Below, piece after piece: positions 35,204 through 44,333 of a DNA stretch of 45,931 nt. Source of the stretch: an uncultured Holophagaceae bacterium (GTDB taxonomy: Bacteria; Acidobacteriota; Holophagae; Holophagales; Holophagaceae); the NCBI GenBank assembly GCA_903843705.1, contig CAIMQW010000176.1, forward strand, positions 1-45,931, in the 5' to 3' direction. Below the pieces are notes generated by a model, which saw only the letters and a program-made list of their open reading frames with translations, had not been told where the DNA came from and searched no databases. Made by a program: the position numbers and the translations under genes. Each line of letters opens with the position of its first letter. Positions within the stretch are counted from its first letter, which is position 1.

Positions 35204-36231
35204 AGACCGTTCTGTTCTCCCTGACCCTGGCTGGCACCCTGCTTGGAACCTTAGCCTGTGGCCACAAGGAAGCTCCTACCGCGGCGAAGGAACTGCCTAA
35301 GGTGGCCGTCTCGCTGGTGGCCCAGGGCTCGCCGGAGGGCGGCGCCTGGGTGGCGGCCACGCTCCAGTCCACCCGCACGGCCATGATCGCAACCCGCATG
35401 GCGGCCCAGGTCCGGCGCATCCTGGTCCAGGAGGGCCAGCGCGTGGCTGCGGGAGCCCTCCTGATGGCCCTGGGCGACGAGGACCTCCAGGGGCAGCTCA
35501 AGGCCGCCGAGACTGGCCTGGCCGTCGTGGAGGCCCACCATCGGCGCATCCTGGCCCTGCAGGCCCTGAAGGCCAGCACCCTCTCGGAGCTGGAGCAGGC
35601 CCAGGCCCAGGTGGCCCAGGCCCAGGCCGGCGTCACCGCCCTGAAGGCCAACATCGCCTACACCCAGATCCGGGCGCCCTTCTCGGGCCTCGTGCAGTCC
35701 CGGAAGGTGAACGAAGGCGACTTCGTCGGCCCTGGCATGCCCCTGCTGGAGCTGGTGGGCGACGGCGAGCAGGAGCTGGTTGCGAGTCTGTCGGAGGAGG
35801 AAGCCAAGGGCCTGAAGACTGGCTTCCGGCTGAAGTTCGAGACGGAGGGGATCCAGGGCGAGGCCCAGATCACGGGCCTGGCCCCCGGCGGTGACCCCAC
35901 CACCCACAAGGGGACCGTGAGGGCCAAGGTGCTCAAGCCCAAAGGGCTCCGCCAGGGCTCCTTCGCCCGCCTGCTGGTGCCCGGCCTCCCGGCCGTCCCG
36001 GGGCTGTCCGTGCCCCGCACGGCGCTGATGCAGCGCGGTGAGCTCACGGGTGTGTTCATCGCCAAGGAGGGTCATGCGGAGCTTCGCTGGCTCTCCCTGG
36101 GTGAGGGCAGCGGCAGCTACCTGTCCGTGCGTTCCGGCCTGAAGGCTGGCGAGCAGGTCATCGATAGTCCCGGGTCCCTCCAGGACGGGCAGCCCATCGA
36201 TCTGTCCAGCGGGGTGAGCCATGCCAAGTGA
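35200..36231 (+). CDS. RND efflux adaptor, probable lipoprotein (second set)
   Basis: The 343-residue membrane-fusion protein starts with a hydrophobic signal (about 2-19) and a Cys at residue 20 (GTLAC-GHKE). This resembles a lipobox, although Leu is at -2 rather than -3. It continues with a barrel-sandwich half (MAAQVRRILVQEGQRVAAGA), an Ala/Gln-rich helical hairpin (about 85-150), the second half (IRAPFSGLVQSRKVNEGD) and beta-barrel domains. It would be tethered to the inner membrane and link the RND pump to the channel. It overlaps both neighbours (4 bases upstream, 11 downstream), a sign of tight coupling. Confidence 0.93.
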   Translation: MKTVLFSLTLAGTLLGTLACGHKEAPTAAKELPKVAVSLVAQGSPEGGAWVAATLQSTRTAMIATRMAAQVRRILVQEGQRVAAGALLMALGDEDLQGQLKAAETGLAVVEAHHRRILALQALKASTLSELEQAQAQVAQAQAGVTALKANIAYTQIRAPFSGLVQSRKVNEGDFVGPGMPLLELVGDGEQELVASLSEEEAKGLKTGFRLKFETEGIQGEAQITGLAPGGDPTTHKGTVRAKVLKPKGLRQGSFARLLVPGLPAVPGLSVPRTALMQRGELTGVFIAKEGHAELRWLSLGEGSGSYLSVRSGLKAGEQVIDSPGSLQDGQPIDLSSGVSHAK

Positions 36232-39200
36232 CTCCCGGCTGGGACTGGCCGGAAGCCTGGCCAAAAGCTTCCTGCGCAGCAAGCTGACCCCCCTCATCGT
36301 CGGCGCCTCCCTGATCCTGGGCCTCCTCGCCGTGGTCCTGACGCCGCGGGAAGAAGAACCCCAGATCATCGTGCCCATGGTCGATCTCTACGTGCCCTAC
36401 CCGGGCGCCAGCCCCAAGGAGGTAGAGAGCCAGGTGACCGCGCCCATGGAGCGCGCCCTCTGGGGCATTCCCGGCGTGGAGTACCTCTACAGCATGAGCC
36501 GGCCGGGCATGGCGCTCATCACGGTGCGGTTCAAGGTGAACGAGCCCCAGGAGCCCAGCCTGGTGAAGATCTACCAGGAGCTGGCGGCCAATCCCCAGAT
36601 GCTGCCACCCGGGGCCATGAAGCCCATCGTGAAGCTCCAGACCATCGATGACGTGCCCTTCCTGGTCCTGACCCTGCATGGCCAGCCGGAGGGATCCGCG
36701 CAGACGCCTGGCCAGCTCCGGAAGGTGGGCGAGGTGCTAGCCCGGGAGCTGTCCAACGTGCCCAGCACGGCCCAGGTGAAGGTGGTCGGCGGCGCCCGCC
36801 GCATGGTCCGCATTGAGCCGGATCCGGACCGTCTGCGCTCCCTCAATATTTCCATCGGTGAGCTGCAGCCCGCCCTCCAGGCCGCGGAGGCTCAGCTGCC
36901 CGCAGGCACCCTGGTGGACCACGGCAAGCGGACCGAGCTCGAGGCCACGGGCTTCGTGCTCCAAGCCGCGGAGCTGCGGCGTCTGGTTGTGGGCGTCCGG
37001 AACCAGAAGCCTGTGTACCTGGCGGATGTCGCCCGCGTGGTGGACGCGCCGGAATCCGAGCCACCCCTTGTCCTCTTCGCCGAGGCGGGCCGGAGCGGCT
37101 TTGAGCCCGCCGTCAGCGTCACCCTCTCCAAGCGGGCGGGCACCAATGCCACGGCCCTGGCCGAGCAGGTGCTGGCCAAGGTGGAGGCCCTCCGGGGCAA
37201 CCTCATCCCCCGCGACCTCAAGGTGACAGTTACGCGCAACTACGGCGAGACCGCCGGTGACAAGTCGAACGAGCTGATCCAGCACCTGCTCATCGCAACC
37301 CTCAGCGTCATCACGCTCATCCTGCTGGCCATGGGCTGGCGCAGCGCGGTGGTGGTGGGGATCGCGGTCCCGGTCACCCTGGCGCTCACCCTGCTCATCA
37401 CCTACCTGTTCGGCTACACGCTGAACCGGGTCACGCTGTTCGCGCTGATCTTCTCCATTGGCATCCTGGTGGACGACGCCATCGTGGTGGTGGAGAACAT
37501 CCACCGCCACATGCACCTGCCGGGCCACCGGAAGAGCTTTGCCACGGTGGTGATCGAGGCCGTGGATGAGGTGGGCAACCCCACGATCCTGGCCACCTTC
37601 GCCGTGATCGCGGCCATCCTGCCCATGGCCTTCGTGCGCGGGCTCATGGGCCCCTACATGCGGCCCATTCCCGTGGGCGCGAGCCTGGCCATGATCTTCA
37701 GCCTGGTCATCGCCTTTGTCATCAGCCCCTGGGCCAGCCTCATCCTGTTCAAGAAGGAAGCCCACCTGCCGGAGATCGATGAGTCCGGGCTGCACCCCGC
37801 CACGCCGGATAACCAGGCGCCCGAGCCCGTCCACGACTGGCAGGACAAGAACCCCGAGGTGGCTCCGGACACGAAGTTCACTGCCCTCTACCGCACGGTC
37901 ATCCGCGCCCTGCTGTTCAAGCCTGCGGTGCGCTGGAGCTTCTTCGGTGGCGTCGTGGTGCTGCTGCTGGGGGCCATGTCCCTGGTGGGCATCGGCTGGG
38001 TGAAGGTGAAGATGCTGCCCTTCGACAACAAGTCGGAGTTCATGGTGCAGCTGGATCTTCCCGCGGGCACGCCCCGGGAAGATGCACTTGCCGTGGGCCA
38101 GGACATCGCACGGCGCCTGCTGAAGGACGCCACCGTCAAGGATGTGCAGGTCTATGCCGGCGAGGCCGCCCCGTTCACCTTCGTGGGCATGGTGCGCCAC
38201 AGCTTCCTGCGCCAGGAAGCGGAGATGGTGGACGTCCAGGTGAACCTGGTCCCCAAGCACGACCGCAAGGAACAGAGTCACGACATTGTCGTTCGCCTCC
38301 GACCAGAGCTGGAGAAACTTTCGAAGCCCGCCGGGGCTCGGATGAAACTCGTAGAAATCCCTCCCGGGCCCCCGGTCATGGACACCATCGTGGCGGAGAT
38401 CTACGGTCCCACCGAGGCCGAGCGGGCCCGCCTCTCGGGCGAGGTCATCAAGGCCTTCAAGAGTGTGGACGGCATCGTCGATGTGGACTCCACCCTGAAC
38501 GCCACCACGCCCAAGATCAGCCTGGTGCTGGATCGGGAGAAGGCGGCCCTGCATGGCATAGCCCCAGCCCACGTGATCCAGACCCTCTACCTGGCGGGCC
38601 AGGGCCACCAAGCCGGGACCTTCCACGTGCTGCGCGGCTCCAGCCAGGTGCCTGTGATCCTGCAGCTCGCCCCAGAGAAGCGTCAGCAGCTGGACCAGCT
38701 CCTTCAGCTCACCGTCCCCGGCGCCCAGGGCATGGTCCCGGTGCGGGAGCTTGTGACGGTGAAACAGGGCGTGGAGGAAGCGCCCATCCACCACAAGAAC
38801 CTGATGCCGGTTACCTACGTCATCTCGGACCTCGCGGGTAGCATCGAGAGTCCGGTCTATGCACTGGCGGCCCTCAACAAGAAGATCGACGCCATGAAGG
38901 GTACGGCCGGCACCCAGGTCCCGCGCCTGGGCTTGGCCCACCCGGAGAATACGGAGTCTCTGGCCCTCAAGTGGGATGGCGAGTGGCACATCACCTTGGA
39001 AGTGTTTCGGGATCTCGGCATGGCCTTCGCCGCGGTGCTGGTGCTGATCTTCATCCTCGTGGTGGGCTGGTTCGAGAGCTTCGAGGTGCCCTGGGTGATC
39101 CTGGTGCCGATCCCGCTCTCCCTCATTGGGATCATCCCCGCCCACGGGCTCCTGGGGGCCTTCTTCACGGCCACCAGCATGATCGGCTTCATCGCGGGGG

Positions 39201-39535
39201 CGGGCATCATCGTCCGCAACAGCATCATCCTGGTGGACTTCATCGAGCTCAAGCTGCGCGAGGGCATGCCCTTAGCCTTGGCGGTCGAGGAAGCCGGCGT
39301 CGTGCGCTTCCGGCCCATGCTACTCACGGCCGCAGCCGTGCTGGTGGGCTCCGCGGTCATGCTCAAGGATCCCATCTTCCAGGGCCTCGCAATCAGCCTC
39401 ATGGCGGGTGAGGTCGCCGCCACCCTGTTGTCCCGCTTCGCTGTCCCCGTCCTCTACTACCTCGTTGCCCGCCGCGGCCGTGCCGCGGATCTGCAGCGCG
39501 AGGGCGCCCTCTCCCCTGCCCATCAACCGGAGTAA
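36221..39535 (+). CDS. RND efflux permease (second set)
   Basis: This 1104-residue pump has the duplicated RND architecture and the proton-relay pair D418/D419 in SIGILVDDAIVVVENIHRH. Its N-terminal PREEEPQI...YPGASPKEVESQVT and the later KMLPFDNKSEFMVQLDLPAGTP mark a branch distinct from drug pumps like AcrB and from the first pump at 14856. This branch is recurrently found beside ArsR regulators and rhodanese or YgaP-like genes, as I recall it. A charged loop near residues 505-560 (DNQAPEPVHDWQDKN region) is an insertion between the halves. It overlaps the adaptor gene by 11 bases, and a small membrane-protein gene follows after three bases. Substrate is unknown; context points to thiol, sulfur or metalloid stress. 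Confidence 0.93.
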   Translation: MPSDSRLGLAGSLAKSFLRSKLTPLIVGASLILGLLAVVLTPREEEPQIIVPMVDLYVPYPGASPKEVESQVTAPMERALWGIPGVEYLYSMSRPGMALITVRFKVNEPQEPSLVKIYQELAANPQMLPPGAMKPIVKLQTIDDVPFLVLTLHGQPEGSAQTPGQLRKVGEVLARELSNVPSTAQVKVVGGARRMVRIEPDPDRLRSLNISIGELQPALQAAEAQLPAGTLVDHGKRTELEATGFVLQAAELRRLVVGVRNQKPVYLADVARVVDAPESEPPLVLFAEAGRSGFEPAVSVTLSKRAGTNATALAEQVLAKVEALRGNLIPRDLKVTVTRNYGETAGDKSNELIQHLLIATLSVITLILLAMGWRSAVVVGIAVPVTLALTLLITYLFGYTLNRVTLFALIFSIGILVDDAIVVVENIHRHMHLPGHRKSFATVVIEAVDEVGNPTILATFAVIAAILPMAFVRGLMGPYMRPIPVGASLAMIFSLVIAFVISPWASLILFKKEAHLPEIDESGLHPATPDNQAPEPVHDWQDKNPEVAPDTKFTALYRTVIRALLFKPAVRWSFFGGVVVLLLGAMSLVGIGWVKVKMLPFDNKSEFMVQLDLPAGTPREDALAVGQDIARRLLKDATVKDVQVYAGEAAPFTFVGMVRHSFLRQEAEMVDVQVNLVPKHDRKEQSHDIVVRLRPELEKLSKPAGARMKLVEIPPGPPVMDTIVAEIYGPTEAERARLSGEVIKAFKSVDGIVDVDSTLNATTPKISLVLDREKAALHGIAPAHVIQTLYLAGQGHQAGTFHVLRGSSQVPVILQLAPEKRQQLDQLLQLTVPGAQGMVPVRELVTVKQGVEEAPIHHKNLMPVTYVISDLAGSIESPVYALAALNKKIDAMKGTAGTQVPRLGLAHPENTESLALKWDGEWHITLEVFRDLGMAFAAVLVLIFILVVGWFESFEVPWVILVPIPLSLIGIIPAHGLLGAFFTATSMIGFIAGAGIIVRNSIILVDFIELKLREGMPLALAVEEAGVVRFRPMLLTAAAVLVGSAVMLKDPIFQGLAISLMAGEVAATLLSRFAVPVLYYLVARRGRAADLQREGALSPAHQPE

Positions 39536-39538
39536 CCC

Positions 39539-39751
39539 ATGAACGTCGATCGCATCGTCCACACTGTCGCCGGCATCTTCATCCTGCTGAGCCTGGCCCT
39601 GGCGAAGGTCCACAACCCCAACTGGATCTGGTTCACGGTCTTTGTGGGCGCGAATCTGCTGCAGAGCGGCCTCACCAACTGGTGCCTGATGTCCAGCATC
39701 CTGAAGAAGCTGGGCGTGCCCGAAGGGGTCGGCGTAGGCTGCGCCCGATGA
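39539..39751 (+). CDS. DUF2892/YgaP-like small membrane protein
   Basis: The 70-residue protein matches the DUF2892 pattern: NVDRIVHTVAGIFILLSLAL, a first helix (about 8-23), a polar turn, a second helix (about 29-46) and a Cys-containing loop (TNWCLM, C49), then SILKKLGVPEG and C68 at the end. In YgaP the same small membrane module is fused to a rhodanese domain. Here the rhodanese is a separate gene two positions downstream, so the parts are split but kept together. The stop overlaps the next ATG by four bases. Confidence 0.88.
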   Translation: MNVDRIVHTVAGIFILLSLALAKVHNPNWIWFTVFVGANLLQSGLTNWCLMSSILKKLGVPEGVGVGCAR

Positions 39752-39924
39752 AGGCTACCGTGCTCCGCTTTGGCCTGGGCCTCATCGGCGGCGGCGCCCT
39801 GGGCTACGGCTGGCACCGTCTGGTCGGCTGCAGCACCGGGGCCTGCCCTCTCACCGCCACACCGCTGCGAGGCATCAGCTATGGTGCCATCATGGGCCTG
39901 CTCTGGGCCCTCGGGAGGGCCTGA
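39748..39924 (+). CDS. DUF6132-like membrane peptide with GCxxGxC motif
   Basis: This 58-residue peptide has a first hydrophobic helix (about 6-22), a loop with C28 and C33 in GCSTGACPLTATP, and a second helix (about 42-55). The GC-xxG-x-CP-T-P loop fits DUF6132 proteins. The two Cys face one side of the membrane and could carry a thiol or persulfide or bind a metal; that is inference. The ATG overlaps the previous stop by four bases and its own stop shares one base with the rhodanese start. Confidence 0.85.
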   Translation: MKATVLRFGLGLIGGGALGYGWHRLVGCSTGACPLTATPLRGISYGAIMGLLWALGRA

Positions 39925-40274
39925 TGCTCGAATACTGGATCTACCTCATTCCCATCGCTGCAGTGGGCTACGTGCTCTGGAGTCGGCGCTCCGCGCCCGT
40001 GGGGGACCTGAAGGCCATGCTATCGCGAGGCGGAAAGATCGTGGACGTGCGCACCAAGGGCGAGTTTAAGGGCGCGCGCCATGGCCGCGCCATCAACATC
40101 CCCCTGGACCAGCTCGCGGCCCGGGCCAAGGAACTGGACCGCGCCAAACCGGTGCTGGTCTGCTGCGAGTCCGGCGCCCGCAGCGGCTCCGGGGTCGCGA
40201 TCCTGAAGAAGGCCGGGTTCACCGAAGTGGCCAACCTGGGCTCCTGGCGGCGGATCGAAAGCCTGCTCGGGTAA
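39924..40274 (+). CDS. Membrane-anchored rhodanese
   Basis: The 116-residue protein has an N-terminal helix (about 3-20) and a single rhodanese domain. KIVDVRTKGEFKGARHGRAINIP is the typical first half. The active loop is CESGARS with catalytic C81 (preceded by C80), and LKKAGFTEVANLGSWRR closes the domain. Rhodaneses carry a persulfide on the Cys and pass sulfane sulfur to acceptors such as cyanide, thiols or sulfite. The catalytic domain probably faces the cytoplasm, the anchor suggests work at the membrane near the pump. It is the last gene of the operon and starts one base inside the previous stop codon. Confidence 0.93.
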   Translation: MLEYWIYLIPIAAVGYVLWSRRSAPVGDLKAMLSRGGKIVDVRTKGEFKGARHGRAINIPLDQLAARAKELDRAKPVLVCCESGARSGSGVAILKKAGFTEVANLGSWRRIESLLG

Positions 40275-40322
40275 GGGGCGCTGACTGAAGGGCGATTGCC
40301 TTCTATTAATTGCGAATTGAGC

Positions 40323-40988
40323 TCAGGGATGCGACTGGTGCCGGGCCACGATCCAGTCCACGACCTGGTCGAGGCTCATGGCGCTGGAGTCCAGCTCCGC
40401 CGCATCCTCGGCCCGGCGGAGTGGGGCCACGGCCCGGGTGCTGTCGGCCAGGTCGCGGCGCAGGAGATCCTGCAGCACGGCTGCTAAGTCTGGGGACTGC
40501 CCCTTGGCCTGGAGTTCCAGGAAGCGCCGCTGGGCGCGGGCCTCGGGACTCGCCGTGAGGAAGACCTTGCAGCATGCCCCGGTGAACACCACGGTGCCGA
40601 TATCCCGCCCATCCACGACCCAGCATCCCCGGGCTCCGATGCGGCGCTGCTGGTCCACCAGCACCTCCCTTACCCGGGCGTCGGCGCTGACGGGGGTCAC
40701 GAGTTGGGTGATGGCCTGGCTGCGGATCGCCTCGCTGACATCCTCGCCCGCGAGGAAGATGCGGGTGCCTTCCTGGCTGAGGTCCAGGAACTGCAGGAGG
40801 GCCTCCAGCGCCGGGCGGTCGGTCAGGGCGATCGCGGCCCGCTGGATGGCCAGGGCGGCGGCGCGGTACATGGCACCGGTGTCGAGGTAGTACCAGCCCA
40901 GACGCTCGGCGACCCATCGCGCGGTGGTGGACTTGCCCACACCGGACGGGCCGTCGATGGCGATCAGGGGAAGGGCGGGGGCAGGCAT
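40323..40988 (-). CDS. cmk: Cytidylate kinase
   Basis: Cmk phosphorylates CMP and dCMP with ATP. The 221-residue protein has IAIDGPSGVGKSTTA (P-loop, near residues 9-19), LDTGAMYRAAAL, the GRDIGTVVF block and the late RRDLADSTRAVAPLRRAEDA segment typical of bacterial Cmk. I chose the ATG at 40986-40988, which gives the usual short N-terminus; an ATG 12 codons earlier (41022-41024) is in frame and lies two bases after the cytochrome stop, so the longer form is possible. It is co-directional with the cytochrome gene but functionally unrelated. Confidence 0.95.
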   Translation of the reverse strand: MPAPALPLIAIDGPSGVGKSTTARWVAERLGWYYLDTGAMYRAAALAIQRAAIALTDRPALEALLQFLDLSQEGTRIFLAGEDVSEAIRSQAITQLVTPVSADARVREVLVDQQRRIGARGCWVVDGRDIGTVVFTGACCKVFLTASPEARAQRRFLELQAKGQSPDLAAVLQDLLRRDLADSTRAVAPLRRAEDAAELDSSAMSLDQVVDWIVARHQSHP

Positions 40989-41026
40989 TCCATCATTCTG
41001 GAGGTCTGCGCCCCGCCGATCCATAC

Positions 41027-42475
41027 CTACAATCCGAAGGTCTTGAGGATCTTTGGGTCCTTCTCGTCCTGGGCCAGGATAGTGTGGCAGGTGTCGCAGT
41101 CGCCCTTGATGGTCCGGCCGTCCGCGGCGGTGTGGCTGCCGTCATGGCAGCGGAAGCAGCCCACGGCCTCTTCGTGCCCGATGTTGTTGGGGTGCGTACC
41201 CCAGGTGATCTTCATCTCGGGGAACACGTTGCGGAGGTAGATGGCCTTCACGGCCTCGCCCGCGGCATCCACCTGGGCCCGCTTGTGCTTGAAGATCTCG
41301 GGGTAGGTGTTCCGGTAGTAATCAGCCAGGGCAACGGGGATCTTGGCGGCCGCGTCCTTCTGGTCGGGGTAGTCCACCTTCAGCAGCTCGACGGCCTTCT
41401 TCTTAATGAAGGGCAGGTCGGTGCTGATCCGCTTCTCGGCGAGCATCTTGTCCATGGCCCGGTCCGGCAGCTGGAAGGCGTGGGTGGGGCGGTTGTGGCA
41501 GTCGATGCAGTCCATTCCTCGGGTGGTGGCCTTGTCGAGCTTCTCCTTCGGGAGGTTCTTGAACTCGTCGGTCACGTATTCAACCGTCTGGCCGTTGTCG
41601 TCCCGGTAGATGACCTTGGGGATCTCCTGGCGGCGGCGGTCCGTAGTGATGTAGCTGATGCGCTCCATGGCGTCGAGGTGCCGCCCGTGGATGCCCGTGG
41701 TGCCGTTGGGTGTATGCCCGCCGATCTTCAGCAGGAGGATGCTGGTCGAAGCCGTGTTCGTCTCGTCATCGGCGAAGTGGGTTCGGACGATCAGCTTGTC
41801 GTTGGTGAACTTCTGCGGCCAGTGGCACTGCTCGCAGGTCTCGCGGGCGGGACGCAGGTGCTCGACGGGGCTGGGAATGGGGCGCGAGTAGGTGCCGAAG
41901 GCCACCGCGAACAGCTGGCGGGTGCCGGAGATCTTGGCCCGGACCAGGGCCGGGGCACCGTGGCCGATGTGGCACTGGGCGCAGCCCACGCGGGAGTGGG
42001 GAGAACCCAGGAAGGCCGTGTATTCCGGGCTCATGACCGTGTGGCAGGTCAGGCCGCAGAACTGGTTCGAGTCCATGTACTCCACGCTCTTGAGGCCGGC
42101 GGTGCCCATAATGCTGACGTTGATGAAGGTGAGGACACCGATGAGGGTGAGGAGCCGGCGCACGGCGGGCTGCTTGAAGTCCACGGCCTGCAGGGGCTGC
42201 GGTGCTTCGCCGGCGAGCCGGCGCTGGCGGCGGATCCGGAGGATGCCCAGAGGGATGAGCACCAGACCGGCGACGAAGAGCGCGGGCAGGATGAGGAACA
42301 GCAGGATGCCCGCGTAGGGGTGGACCGAGCGCGGGCTGGTGAGTTCCATGAACCAGAACCAGACCAACACGAAGGCAGAACTGGTGGTCAGGGCTGCGCC
42401 CGTGAGGGTTATCCAGTTGTTGCCCAGTTGGAAGGCCAGGCGGGTCAGGTCTCTGACGCGTTCTCCCAAACTCAT
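41027..42475 (-). CDS. ImcH-like NapC/NirT-family multihaem cytochrome c
   Basis: The 482-residue protein has three N-terminal membrane segments (about 21-44, 54-78 and 108-127) and a periplasmic part with six haem motifs. The first is an atypical CX3CH (C140, C144, H145), followed by CXXCH at C165, C214, C323, C440 and C460. The block around haem 1 and 2 (CHTVMSPEYTAF, then PHSRVGCAQCHIGHGAP) is the NapC/NirT signature. Such proteins oxidise menaquinol and pass electrons to periplasmic carriers. The three-helix start and length recall ImcH of Geobacter, which feeds extracellular respiration but has seven haems. AGAGGTGAG precedes the ATG. This is inference beyond the haem count. Confidence 0.9.
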   Translation of the reverse strand: MSLGERVRDLTRLAFQLGNNWITLTGAALTTSSAFVLVWFWFMELTSPRSVHPYAGILLFLILPALFVAGLVLIPLGILRIRRQRRLAGEAPQPLQAVDFKQPAVRRLLTLIGVLTFINVSIMGTAGLKSVEYMDSNQFCGLTCHTVMSPEYTAFLGSPHSRVGCAQCHIGHGAPALVRAKISGTRQLFAVAFGTYSRPIPSPVEHLRPARETCEQCHWPQKFTNDKLIVRTHFADDETNTASTSILLLKIGGHTPNGTTGIHGRHLDAMERISYITTDRRRQEIPKVIYRDDNGQTVEYVTDEFKNLPKEKLDKATTRGMDCIDCHNRPTHAFQLPDRAMDKMLAEKRISTDLPFIKKKAVELLKVDYPDQKDAAAKIPVALADYYRNTYPEIFKHKRAQVDAAGEAVKAIYLRNVFPEMKITWGTHPNNIGHEEAVGCFRCHDGSHTAADGRTIKGDCDTCHTILAQDEKDPKILKTFGL

Positions 42476-42644
42476 GAACTCACCTCTGCGATGGGGTTGG
42501 TACCAATGACACTTGAGTGTGAAATGTCTTTCCTTACCCTAATTTCCTCCCAGGAACTCTGCAAGACGGCGATGCCGCGCCGCCCGATAAACCGTTTTGT
42601 ATCAATCGGGGCTGTTCCAGGTTGTGACAGATGTCCAGGGCCCT
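42476..42644. promoter_or_regulatory. Upstream region of the cytochrome gene with palindromes
   Basis: The gap holds TTGGTACCAA (42497-42506, perfect palindrome) and ACACT-TG-AGTGT (42509-42520, inverted repeat) 20-45 bases before the cytochrome start, plus a less GC-rich stretch (about 42520-42620) likely to contain its promoter on the minus strand. The palindromes are candidate regulator sites; the regulator is unknown. Confidence 0.5.
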
Positions 42645-44333
42645 TCAGCGCGGGGGCGGAGCCAGCAGTCGGAGGAAGCTTTCCCCATACTGCTGAAGCT
42701 TCTTCGGACCCACGCCGCTCAGGGCCAGGAACTCGGCCTCGGTGGCCGGTTGGAAGCGGGCCATCTGCTGCAGGGTGGCATCGCTGAAGATCACGTAGGC
42801 CGGTACGCCCTTGGCATCGGCGAGCCGCTTGCGCAGGGCCTTCAGCTCGACATAGAGGGCCTCCTCGCCCTCCACCGGGGCCTGCGTCAGCGGGGGCCGA
42901 CTGCCCCGGGGTGAGCCGCGCTTGGCCTTGCCGGGCGCGGGAGCGGCGGCCAGGGGGTTCGAGCCGTCGCAGCTCTCGCAGGACGTGCCGCAGGGCTCCA
43001 TGAGCTCGCCGAAATGGGCCAGCAGGGCCTGGTGGCGGCAGCGCGGTGACTCCGCGAGGCGGAAGAGGTCGCGGGTCTGCCGCTGCTGGGCCTGCGCCAG
43101 CTCGGCGTCGAGGCCCTCGGTGAAGCGGTCGTAGCTGAGCACGTCGCCCCAGCCGTAGAACATGATGCAGTCGGCATCGGCGCCATCTCGGCCTGCCCGG
43201 CCGATCTCCTGGTACCAGCCCTCGACGCTCTTGGGCATGTCGCGGTGGATGACGTAGCGGATGTTGCTCTTGTCGATGCCCATGCCGAAGGCCACCGTGG
43301 CAACGATGACGTCCACGTCGTCCCGCTGGAAGGCCTCCTGGGCGGTGGAGCGGGCGGCGCTGTCCATGCCCGCGTGGTAGGCCGCGGCGCGGACCCCTTC
43401 CGCGGACAGGAAGGCGGCGGTGGCCTCGACGCTCTTGCGGGAGAGACAGTAGATGATCCCGCTCTCGCCGCGTCGGGCGAGCACCAGCCGCAGCAGGGCC
43501 TCGCGGACCGGTGGCAGCCCCTCGGCGCCCTTCCGGTAGGCGCTCACCTTGAGGTTGGCGCGGTAGAAGGACCCCTGCACCTCGAGGGGCCGCCGCATCT
43601 CCAGCTGGGCGACGATGTCGCGGCGGACCTCAGGCGTGGCCGTGGCGGTGAGGGCCAGCACGGGCACATCCGGGAAGCGCCGCTTGAGTCCGGCCAGGGT
43701 CCGGTAGGCCGGGCGGAAGTCGTGGCCCCAGTGGCTGATGCAGTGGGCCTCATCGACTGCGATGAGGCGCAGGTCCACCTCCTGCAGGAGGTCGGCCAGG
43801 TAGAGGTCGAGGCCCTCGGGAGCGGCGTAGACCAGCTCCAGCTCACCGTTCTTTAGGGCGCGGATCCGCTCTCGGCGAGCCTCTGGGGTCAGGCTGGAGT
43901 TGAGGAACGTGGCCCGGAGCCCGGCCTCCGTGAGCGCGTCTACCTGGTCCTTCATGAGGGCGATGAGGGGCGACACCACCAGGGTCACGCCGCCCAGTAG
44001 TCGGGCGGGCAGCTGGAAGGTGAGCGACTTCCCTGCGCCCGTGGGCATGATGCCCACCACGTCCCGGCCCGCCAGCACGGCCTCGATGATGGCCCGCTGG
44101 CCGGGCCGGAAGCCGCCGTAGCCGAAGGTCTCTTTGAGCGCCGCCTCCAGGTCTGGGGGGGACTCCAGATCGGTGGCCAGCCGCCGGAGTGCGGCGATGG
44201 CCTCGACGCCGAAGGCGCCGGGGGCCTGCCTGTAGCGGGTCCGTAGCGCCTCCAGGCCCGCGCGGCAGACGGCCCGCTCACCCCGGGTGAGCAGGGACTC
44301 CAGCCGGCCAATCTCTTCCAGGATCTCGGACAA
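42645..44333 (-). CDS. recQ: RecQ-type ATP-dependent DNA helicase
   Basis: The 562-residue protein has the RecQ helicase core: [10 protein letters not shown] (motif 0, near 70-79), [10 protein letters not shown] (Walker A, about 94-103), DEAH at 194-197, [12 protein letters not shown], and the arginine-finger block IGRAGRDG. A Cys zinc-binding RQC part (CRHQ, then CGTSCESC) follows, and an HRDC domain closes the protein. It unwinds DNA 3'-5' in recombination and repair. About 60 residues of Leu/Arg/Glu-rich helix precede motif 0, longer than usual. Translation starts at TTG (44331-44333), directly after the hisC stop (TGATTG), and no internal ATG precedes the helicase core. Confidence 0.94.
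   Translation of the reverse strand: MSEILEEIGRLESLLTRGERAVCRAGLEALRTRYRQAPGAFGVEAIAALRRLATDLESPPDLEAALKETFGYGGFRPGQRAIIEAVLAGRDVVGIMPTGAGKSLTFQLPARLLGGVTLVVSPLIALMKDQVDALTEAGLRATFLNSSLTPEARRERIRALKNGELELVYAAPEGLDLYLADLLQEVDLRLIAVDEAHCISHWGHDFRPAYRTLAGLKRRFPDVPVLALTATATPEVRRDIVAQLEMRRPLEVQGSFYRANLKVSAYRKGAEGLPPVREALLRLVLARRGESGIIYCLSRKSVEATAAFLSAEGVRAAAYHAGMDSAARSTAQEAFQRDDVDVIVATVAFGMGIDKSNIRYVIHRDMPKSVEGWYQEIGRAGRDGADADCIMFYGWGDVLSYDRFTEGLDAELAQAQQRQTRDLFRLAESPRCRHQALLAHFGELMEPCGTSCESCDGSNPLAAAPAPGKAKRGSPRGSRPPLTQAPVEGEEALYVELKALRKRLADAKGVPAYVIFSDATLQQMARFQPATEAEFLALSGVGPKKLQQYGESFLRLLAPPPR

Noticed and set aside
36737..39145. Long minus-strand frame opposite the second RND pump
   Set aside because: His/Asp/Gly-rich antisense shadow of a GC-rich membrane protein gene; no domain is visible.
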